Shown here: one piece after another, positions 11,401 through 22,100 of the stretch
Layout of the letters: every line of letters starts with the position of its first letter
Position numbering within the stretch: position 1 is the first letter of the stretch
Source: Siderastrea radians
Lineage: Eukaryota > Cnidaria > Anthozoa > Scleractinia > Rhizangiidae
Assembly (NCBI GenBank): GCA_964017195.1
Contig: OZ024898.1
Location: 695,001-759,000, forward strand
Reading direction: 5' to 3'
DNA length: 64,000 nucleotides
Notes under the pieces: model-generated
Database searches by the model: none
What the model saw: only the letters and a program-made list of their open reading frames with translations
Told to the model about the DNA's origin: nothing
Made by a program: the position numbers and the translations under genes

Positions 11401-13164
11401 GCCTATAAAAAGTCAAGACTGAGGGAGATTTCATAAAAATGGTGCAATGCTATTCGAACAGGTGTAAAGAGTTATTATAGCAAAAAAATATTTTGGGGTT
11501 AGGTGCACTTTAACACAAACAAAAAAGGCACCTGAACAGCGATCTTTTTTTTTCTAGTGAAAATTTTGCAAGTGTAATTTTCCGTCTTAACAATCGAACA
11601 GTTCGTTTTGTGTGAAAAACGTTTGTTTTCAATGTATTAAAGGTAATACTACTGGAAAATACCCCCCTGCCTTTTTGAAATTGTTTGTATGGATCGAGAC
11701 CCTGTCAAGTGCAACGTATGCGCGGTTAACCAGAATGTTGTGACTGCATGGTTTAGTGGAAATGCACTGATTTCTAGGGAACCGCTCCTTAGAAGTTCAC
11801 GAAATTTGGTAGAATACTCGTTCAGAACACGCGTAACTCGCTTATAAATAAAATTTGAAATCTGAAAGAGGACATGTTCAGGAAACGTTAAAACGCAAAA
11901 AACCAAATTACAGAAGATGTCTCTGTCAAAATTTTACGAGAACAGTGTCAATAGGCCAGTATTTGTCTGAGTTTTCTAAAGAAAAATGGTGGAAGAAATC
12001 TAATGACCAGATTTTCTGAAAAGAAATCAACCCATTATTTAATGCTGATTTATTACCAGCCATGTTGCCATGGCAACGTTACTAAGCCCAATAAAACATA
12101 TCAAAATATAATCTTTTTTAGTTGAACTTGCATCTTGCTAATTTTGGCCACCCAACTGCCAGTGGCTTGATAATAACGATGAATAGTTAGTAGGAACAAG
12201 AAAACTGTGTTCGGCAACCTTAAATGACAGTAAGACAGAATTCATCATAACAGGCACTAAACAACAGTTGGCGAAAGTGAACATTGATAGTCTTTGTGTA
12301 GGTGACACAAGTATAGTCCCGGTGACATCAGTAAAAAATCTTGGGTTCTGGTTCAATGAACACGTGTCCATGGTGACTCACATAAATAAACTGTGTAAGG
12401 CCGCGTCTTTCCATCTGTACAACATAAGGCATTATAAGGAAGTACCTTACTAGCGAGGCTACACAGTCTCTTGTTCACGACATTATTATGGGTCGTCTTG
12501 ACTACTGTAATGTTTTGCTATTTAATACACCCGCTACACATATTGGTAAGCTTCAGCGCATACAAAATTGACTGTGCGGCCCGATTAGTCAGTCGGACAC
12601 CTAAATTTGACCACATAACACCTACCTTAAAACGTCTTCACTGGCTTCCAGTATGTTTTAGGATCGAGTACAAAATGTTGATCCTAACTTTTAAGGCAAT
12701 TTTTGGCGTCGCACCGTCTTATATTTGTAACTTAATCAAGATTAGAGAACAAACAAGATTCAACCTGCGATCGTGCAAGGAACTATTGTTGGAGCCATCA
12801 AGGGTAAAGACCAAGAAACTCTCTGAGACAAATCGTTTCAAGTAGCAGCCCCTGGACTATGGAATAAATTACCATCTGAAATAAGAGCGATCAGAAGCTA
12901 CGATCATTTTAAACGAGCAATTAAGACGTACTTGTTTAAGAAAGCATACGCTTGTTACAGCTAGAGCCTCTTTTAGCATGACTCCTTACGAATTTTAGTT
13001 TTAGATTTAGTTTTGATTTTAATCCTAAGTTTTTGATTTTTATTCTAGGAAGTTTTTAACTGTATTCTTATATATTTCTATTGTAAATTTTTAGGTTTTA
13101 ATTAATCTGATGTAAGGCGTATTTGATCATATCCATACGTTAATTTGCGACGAATAAGCATTAA

Positions 13165-13197
<33 letters not shown>

Positions 13198-16100
13198 GTT
13201 AATTAAACTGTCTGTTTAAAAGACGTGTCAGATTAAAAGAGAGTTAAGTAAAATGAATGACTCATAAATGGCAGGGACCAACTTTTGGTGTCCGTTTTAA
13301 GTTGACTGTTTACCTGCTCAACCAATGCCCCAGAAATGAGCAAGGGATCATCTGGCCATAACTTTACACAGTCCTTTTTCAGACCAGTGTTTATGACACT
13401 ATTAGAAATAACAGGTCGCCCATTTTTCTTAGATGTTTACAGGCTATTCTTTGATTTTAAAAATGCCCGACGCGAGGCGAATGCGTCTTTTACCCAAATT
13501 GTTTCTACAACATGGCAATATTTCCATAGACCCCTGTTAAGTTTAAAATAACTGTATTGCAGCCATTTCCAAACCTGTCGATAATTCACAGTTTGTTCCG
13601 GAAAAGCCTTCCTTGCAAAGACACTTGTAAGAAGATCCTTGCTCAACACACTGGCCGCCATTTTGGCAAGGGTTGGGTTCACAAGTACTCGCACGCCCGG
13701 GAGCTGTAAGAGGCGAAAAGTTTGTAATAAGCACGTGAATCCTCCGAGTAAAGAACGTAAGAACAGCCGGTTTGTGAATCACGGACGTTATTCGTTAGCC
13801 GAATGAATCCTTTGTTCGCACACTGAAATTCTCCTTATGGATGGCAAACAATGGATGAAATGGTAAAAACAAATTATAGGTTCTATGTAGGCTGTGGGAT
13901 GGGGCTTAAAACTAAGGCAGGATAACGAAAATTTTAGGGCTCAATGCGAGATAAAATATCCTGCAAGGAAGAGTAGTATTCCGTTTTTTTAGATGGAAAG
14001 GAATTTTGATGGCGGAATATGGGGTAAAATATCCGACGGGGACGAGAGGGTGCACTGTTTTGTAGGTAAGCTGATTTAATCCGCCATCCAGATGAGTGTT
14101 CTTCACCTAGATGGCGGGATGAACCATAACTAACACAATTGAAGATGCCTATTTTGGACCTTCGAAACTTAGACTTTCGATTCGTTACAAACAATAACAT
14201 CTCAAGACGTAACTTTTTGGTTAGTTTGAAAACCAACGATAAATTCATAGCGCATGCACAAATGTCCATACAATAATTTATTACCTTCTACCCGTATGTT
14301 TAGACAACTGTTTATTTGTCTGTAAAATCGTCTATTATACGTACTTTGAAGTTAGGCAAGAAGTCTTGAGACCCTTCACGAAATTTGGTCTTTGTCCTAA
14401 CTCTCCCTTTTTTCCCCGACGCCGGTAAAGGAAGAGATATTTGCTTATTCAACCTAACCACAAAAATCGATTTCAAAATTCGTTTTCCTGCAAGTGATGG
14501 TGGGATTTGGGGTAATCAAATTCAATGACTTCTCACTGCCAAATGACTGTTTCTGGGTCAAAATTATATATAATATTTAGGTGTCTCAAGACATCTTGGC
14601 CAGCCTTGTTATACTCTTGTTTAGTTTAGTCTTTGTTATTCATATTATTAAAAGGCTCATTGTTGTGATTTATGTTATTTTATACTCTGTTATAGAGAGA
14701 GCAAACATTTCATCAAATCAGAGTTTTAGAACAACAAATCGAGAACCTAGGATAAGAAATGAAATTCGTTAGTACTCTCCATGTCACGTTAAATAAGATT
14801 TCTCATCCTTGACTTGTTAGCAGTTGCATTGCAGCACAATCAGCAACTACCCGGCCCTTAGTAATTAGTAACTAACACAGGCAACCCACACGCACAGCGA
14901 GATGCTTTATAACTGGGGTTTCATGTGCCCAAGAGATTAGCCTTACATGTCTCAAAGAGAGCAGGTTTAAGAGGGTACAGTATGTCGGCGTTAGTTAGCA
15001 AGGTCGGCGTTATATATCGTTAGGAGCTTTTTGTTACATCTGAACTGCTGTCGTATAATTAACTATGTTAATTTAACAGTCAAGTAATAAGTGTGTGAAT
15101 AAAATTTAAAGCGTTCCTCACTGAGTATAGTTAACAAATATTCCCTATTAATGTCAAGCAGTCACGACCATGCTTATTGATTCAGCAAGTCTGAACTCGT
15201 TGTCCAGTATCTTCAGTAGCAAGTGATCGCATCGTGTTAAGTGTTTCCCTGTTATTTATGTCCAATCTGTAGCTGTTGTGTTCGTAAGCGTTGGATTAGT
15301 TGGTAGACAGTCTCACTGTTTCTTCCAGTAATTGCAGTTACATATAGCTTATATGTCTGAACCTGCACCGTATAATGTCATTATGGACGGCTGTTTCTTC
15401 AGTCTTTCAATCTCCACGGTTTCTTTCCGTATTTACACTGTGTATTGGTAATGCGCCTCAGGTATGCGCACTATTTAATGTCATTTTCAAAAGTTCTTTA
15501 CAGCTGGCTCTGATATTTGGACAAATTGGGTTTGGATTATTGAGTGTATGGTCTGTTCCAATCTGCCCAGAAATATAAGTCACAAATAGCTGATATGTCC
15601 AAGTTTGCACCATATAGCTTTACAAGTAAAACTTGTAAGCTTGTCAGTTTGTCATTTTCTACCGTTGGTTATGTTATTTAAACGATATGTATTGGGGGTG
15701 TACGGTGTCTCTCCGTCCAGCGTTACCGGTTACAAATAGCTGATATTTCCATATTTGCACCATGCAGTATCATTAATACTGTTGGCCTGTAAATCTGTCA
15801 ATCTGTCAATCTGTCAATCTCTACAGCTCGTTTTGTTATTTAAGCGATGTGAATTGGTGAGTGCACAGTCTGTCTTCGTCCGGCAGTACCAGTTACAAAG
15901 TCGCTGGGAGGTCCGTAGGAGGAGGAGCTTCCTGGGGGAGAGGAGGAGCTTCCTGGAGGACCATAATTCCCCGGGCTTGCTGGCTGACTTCCAGAAGGTG
16001 ATGAGGGTGATGATGGTGCTGTGTTTGGAATAATAAAATGTTTAACATTTTAATTTAATCCTTTTTACCATTTAATTAAAATTATTTAAGGGGACTGACT

Positions 16101-19100
16101 GGGGGGGTCTGACTGGGGGAAGAAGATCATTTTGCTTTTTACTATTTATGTTAAACAAGAGTCACGACCATTAAACTTTTTATTACATATAATTTAATGT
16201 CACTTTACTTTATTTCTGTTTTATTTATCTTACATGTTTTTAAATATTCTAAACTTGCTTCTTCTTATTATTACCATTCACCTTTCGCTTTATCATATCG
16301 ACTTGATATGTTTTATCTATTTAAAACATTCTAAGCTCATTTCTTACTTATTTTACGTTTCATCGTTTTAATTAATCGATTAAATATTATAGTAGAATTT
16401 TACAAGGGGCTCACGACACGTGGGAAGCCGTCAACCTTATGTTTTCCTTCTCCTTAGATGTTATCATTCAGATAAACGACGTTTCGCACCATTGCTCGGT
16501 TTTTCCCACTGAACGACGCTTTGATACTCCATCACGAGGAAGGCTGGTAACACTTCACTCTGAGAGGTTGACTCTGAGAGGAAACGTCAGTCAGTGTCAC
16601 AAGCAGTTGCCGGTCTCAGTGCTATACTCACCCTGACGATCATACTTGACAGACTACGGAGGTTCCCGGCTTATGGCATTTACTAAATTTGTCGGTATCG
16701 CTAGGTCGTGATTATAGGACTTTGGCTATCCTTCCTCAGATGACAAAGTAGTTTCCTACCATTCAGCATGCCTTCAGAATTACAGAATTGAACACCCTTG
16801 GACTACGCAAATTAAAACACTATTAAATGCTAAACCATTATTTTGAGGAAAATAAAATTCATGCTTTGATTTGCAATACGACTAATGGGCGCATTTTATT
16901 ATGACATATTGATATTTAGAGATTAGACTGCAAAACAGTTTTGTTTTTGTCTGCAGTAAACACAATACATCCGCTTATTAACACATCCTGTTATTCCATT
17001 CTCAGGGGACAGAGACGACCATGTTCGACCTACCTCTCAATGATATGGCCACCCTATTGTCACCCTTGACCTTCTTAACACTACATGCTATGTGTCACAC
17101 TACTAAAAATACCTTTGTTACAGTAATGCAACAAAGCAGTCATACTTACATGAACCATAGGTACGTAAGGACTATGGTAAGGTCGCCACGATTGGCCATG
17201 CAAGAAACATCCTTCCATGCACATCCTATTCCCTTAACCCATCTCCTATCTTGGGCCGCTTGTGCAACGTTAAAAAACATGCAATTGATATTAAAAATGT
17301 TAGTGAAAGAGTAAAATACTTACGTCCTGGTCCCTCTTTAGGTGAGCATGACAAACCATCACCGACCCAACCCTCCATGCAGATACAGTTTCCGTTGTCA
17401 CAGCGGGCGTGTGAGTCGCATTTCGCACATTTATCCACTGCAAATGCAATTATAAATTTCATTAGCAATTCTAAATAAAATACACAAATATCAATGCTTA
17501 AAGAATAGCTGTAAAACGAATACCAGCAATATTTTGGCCTTGAATAACTTACTCTCACAGAAGTTTCCCTCAAATTGTGGTGAGCATTCGCAGGTGGCTA
17601 CTCCGTTCATCTCCATACACGTGCCGGAATTCTTGCAAGGATTGGGGGAACACGGATTTGCCTCTGTGAAAGAAAAACATAGAACAAATATATAAAAGTT
17701 GGACAAAGGTAACCTGTAAAGGAGATAAAAAGTAGCCAACCCAGTTTTTCCCAGTCCCATTAAAGGGTATTCTCTTATATTTGCAATGAAGGAACATGTC
17801 ATTCCAGTTAGTATGGTCAGAAATAGGTCGCGTTTCCACTGACCGGCCTTGGGTCATACAATCCCGTCCACAATTCCACAGGGTAATGAAACCTTGAACC
17901 CATCCAGAGGATTCAACCCACCTTATTTTATGAACATAAATCTTCAGAGGTGTGATATTTTGTGTTTAATAACCCTGCCCTTTAATTAACTTACTTTCAC
18001 AGTCGTTGCCTTCAAAATTACTCAGACAGGTGCATCTGTATCCATTCTCTTCTGGGATGCAGGTTCCTCCATTTTTACAAGGGTTTGGGATGCAGTATTG
18101 CCGAGCTGAGGAGAAACGTTTGCAAATTATCGTAAGAAATACAGTTTACAATAACACAACATAAAAACAACTGTTCAATACAATTAGAGAGTTAGGGAAA
18201 ACGTTTATGAACTACCTCCTTCATTTTTCCATTACGTTAAACGGACCCTGGTATTCTCACAGGTACAAAAATAAAACCTCATTTTTACGACTTGTGATAC
18301 TGGAGGGCTAAAACCGTGGAGCCAGTTAACGAATACCGTCTGAGCTAGGCGAGACTCAACCCACTTTTTAACGAGATTTGTGAGTCACCTACTTTCACAA
18401 TGAGGACCAGTCCATCCCAGCATGCACTCGCAGTCATAAGAGGAGTCCGTTGGAAGACAAGTGCCGCTGTTTTTGCACGGATTCGGGTGACACACGTTTC
18501 CTAGGAACAAAACAAACAAACGAACAAAACGGACCAACAATTACAGTACAAAGACGAAGAAATGTGGTTTTCACTTGTAAAAGGGGTGCAGAAAAGATAT
18601 TTATGTTGGGAACGTTATTCCAAATTATATAAAATATTATATTCGCAGTCAAGTTTACCATGTGTCGTGTTAAGGGAATGAAAGCTTTGGCTGGTGGAGG
18701 AATCGGATAAAGGGATAGGTTATTCTCAGTTTATGATTGGAGGTTAAACGTAGATGCTTACTTTTGCATGTCTTCCCGTCTCCATGGTAAGTTTCTTTGC
18801 AAACGCAATGTCCCAAAATACATTCGGCATGTGGACTGCAATATCGGCAACTGTCATCTACAAGATTGTGAAAACAATCAAAAAGTATAACAAACATCCA
18901 ATTTGAAATTTTCTTGGAAAATAGCTGATTCAAAACCTTTCGAGGTGAATTTACTCCTTAATATGTTAACAATATTTTACCTTCGCAATTGTGTCCTGCG
19001 TACGGAGGTATGCACTTGCACATAAACGCCATTCCATTCTGATGAGCTTCAACCATGTAAGGGCTGGAGTACATGCTCAGAGATTCCATATTGTTGTGCA

Positions 19101-22100
19101 AAAAGTAAGTGTCGATGCATGTCCCTCCATGAAGACAAGGATGTGATAAACAAGCACTCAGTACTGAAAAAAAGGGCAAGTTAATACGTTTGGAATGTCT
19201 TCTCTCTTGGTCAGAAGAGACCCAAATGCTGTATAGACACTCATCATTGTTCTTGATATTAGAGGCGTCCCAAAGGACTCACTTACATTCACATCTGTCT
19301 CCATGGTTACCAACTTGACACACGCATCTAAAAGACGAGCCCTCCTCGACGCAAGTACCACCATTGTGACAGGGATTTGGCTTGCACACGTGATCTGAAA
19401 TGGCACACGTTACACTCAACGGCAAGTGGTGAAGTAAATAAAATGTGACAGTGAAGAAATATAATGAACTTTTATACTGTAGTGCTCTCTTGCACGGTTC
19501 GATATACTTGCAAAATGTCTGAAATGTTTTAGTTGTAACTAGTTTCTCATGAACAAAGGACTACAAAGGAAAATCCTGTTTCCCTGGCAGGATTCCAACC
19601 CCCTAATTTTTTTTTTCTTTTTTTTTACTCTTTGCATACTGATCGAATATTCCTATTATCAACGACTAGTGGGCAGCTTAAGGCAAGCTTAGTCATTTAT
19701 GTATTTCGTAAATTACACAAGTCTTGCATACTGGTAGAATCAGCTATCTAGAGAGCTTCTTGTGTGTTAACGTTGGACAAGGGTTAGTAAACTAGAAGGT
19801 TTTTCCACGAGGACGTTTTGTAGAGACAAGTGGTTGGAGAAAGTAGAAATCTACTGAATTTCCTAAGAATAGTTCAAATAACTGGTTATTCAGAAATACA
19901 TTCTACATCTCAATCTGGGGTGTACGTTTTTGGCATACTCACGTTGGCAGTTAATGCCGCTGTATCCAATTCTACAACTGCATCTGTAACCGTAAGTCTC
20001 ATCAAGACAGGTACCGCCATACATGCATGGGTTAGAATAACAAATGCTTCTTTCTGAAAAATAGAATTAGTTCCAATATTCACTCCACATAGCTTACATC
20101 TTGTACCGAAAATGATTCCTTACTAGCCGAAACAGTAGACCCAAACGAGATAGAAGACTGAACGAGAATTTCTTTTCTAGTTCCCATCCGGCTTATAAAC
20201 ATTAAGCTTTGAAGAACTTTCAGCTACTCTTATTAAGTGTAACTTGTACGAAGTTTCCTTAAGCCACCCTCAAACGAGAGAGTCAGTGTTGACAAGAATT
20301 TAGACTCTCGACCATGTTTCGACCATTTTCTTTGAAACACGAACTCTCGTTTAGCGCCTAGCTAACTTTCATTCTAACATTCTCTGATCAGCTCTCAGGT
20401 GCTCTCAAGGAGTCTAAATGACGTATCTTAAAAACTGTCCTCGTCTTTTGTTCTCGATGGTTGGGTGTTTAGAGCCTGTGATGAGAGTTTAAACACTCGC
20501 TCTCGTTTGGATTCTACCTCTCACCGCCTCACACTGACTATCATGAGCTCTCAAAAAGCTTGAACACTCTAGCTGACTCGCTTCCTTGATCAGTTACCCG
20601 GGATGTAGTAACTCTCTCCCTCTCGTTTACACTCTCGGGCTCTCTCAAAGACTCGTATCGCATCGGCTCTAACTCTCTTCAATATGTGATGCCTCTTGCT
20701 TGGACAAGGCCTACCGCTAGCTATAAATGCAATAAGATCATCTATACTGTGCTAAATACCTTCACAGGTGACGCCTTTGTAGCCAATTGGACAAGTACAT
20801 TCATATCTTCCTCCGGTTCTTTCCGTACATGTTGCACCATTTTTACAAGGATTAGGAAGACAGAGATTGATTTCTATTAAAGGGTAAAATAAAAGACAGA
20901 TAATTGGCCTTAATTAAACAACTTTTACGTTAAAATGTCTGAGATACATGAAACAACAGAAAGTAGATCATCGGTTCAACTTATCAGGGTTTTCTTAAAT
21001 AAAGAACTTGAGTTACGTAAGGCTGAGTTAGTCTGTGGGTAAATTTCAACTTTATGAGTGCTGAAAAATGTTAATTAGTGCTTTATTTGTTACACTTTTT
21101 AGTGTTGAGACTGACTTTCTACTTTATGTTACCTTCACAGTTTTTCCCTTTGAATCCTTCTCTACACGTGCACTCGAACCCATCCGCTTCAGTGATTCCA
21201 GTACACGTGCCACCATTCCTACAGGGATTGGGATGACACTTGTTCTGTTCTGTCAAAAATCAAACAATAAATTTTGTTGAGGATTAAGCAATTACTCACT
21301 AAATTATGCATCTGTAACCATCACAAACACTACCAGACTTGAAAAAGTAAATATAAAGTTAAAGAGGACGTGCTGCTGTCCTCCAATTTTATGGATGCGT
21401 GAACTTTTTAAGCAGGAGTTGAGTTCCTAAAGCCGACCACTTTTGACGCTATATGAACGTTGACAAACAAACGATAATACCAATGATGATGTTCATGGTG
21501 TATTTAATAATGGTGAAGATGATAAAGCGGATGTGAATGATGACGATGACGAGAAGGAGGAGGAGGACGATGATGATGGCGCTGATGATGCGGAGGGGGA
21601 GGAGGAAGGCAATTATGGCGGTACGTTGGAGGAGGAGGAGGAGGAGGAGGAGGAGGAAGGTAATTATGGCGGTACGTTGGAGGAGGAGGGGGAGGAGGAA
21701 GGCAATTATGGCGGTACGTTGGAGGAGGAGGAGGAGGAGGAGGAGGAGGAGGAGGAGGAGGAGGAGGAGGATACTTTTAACGTACCTTCGCAGTTCTCTC
21801 CTCGGAAGCCTTTTGCGCATGTGCACTCATAGCCTTGACCGACATCGTAACAAGTACCTCCATTTCGACAGGGATTGGGCTCGCATTGGCTCCTGACTAA
21901 AACAAAAATATTAACGCAAAGTAGCTCAGAAACGTTAGTATTTAAAAGATTGAAGGACGTATACATATGAAGTTGTCTCAGTGAAATACCTCAGAGATAA
22001 CTCAATCAAACCTACGTTCACAGTGTGTTCCCATAAATCCTGGCGAACAGGTGCATTCGTACCCATGAGCCAATACGGTACACGTTCCTCCATTTTGGCA

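Larger units (their letters stand above)
10796..13574. other. Large intron of gene B with repeats
   Basis: Contains a fold-back element (11097-11510) and a LINE fragment (12185-13197). No further exon with the NPCxNGG signature was found on the minus strand. Confidence 0.6.

Noticed and set aside
12138..12371. Minus-strand frame over the LINE
   Set aside because: It is the antisense shadow of the reverse transcriptase frame on the plus strand.
21449..21896. Leu-, Glu- and Arg-rich open frames
   Set aside because: They come from the AGG repeat in an intron of gene B.
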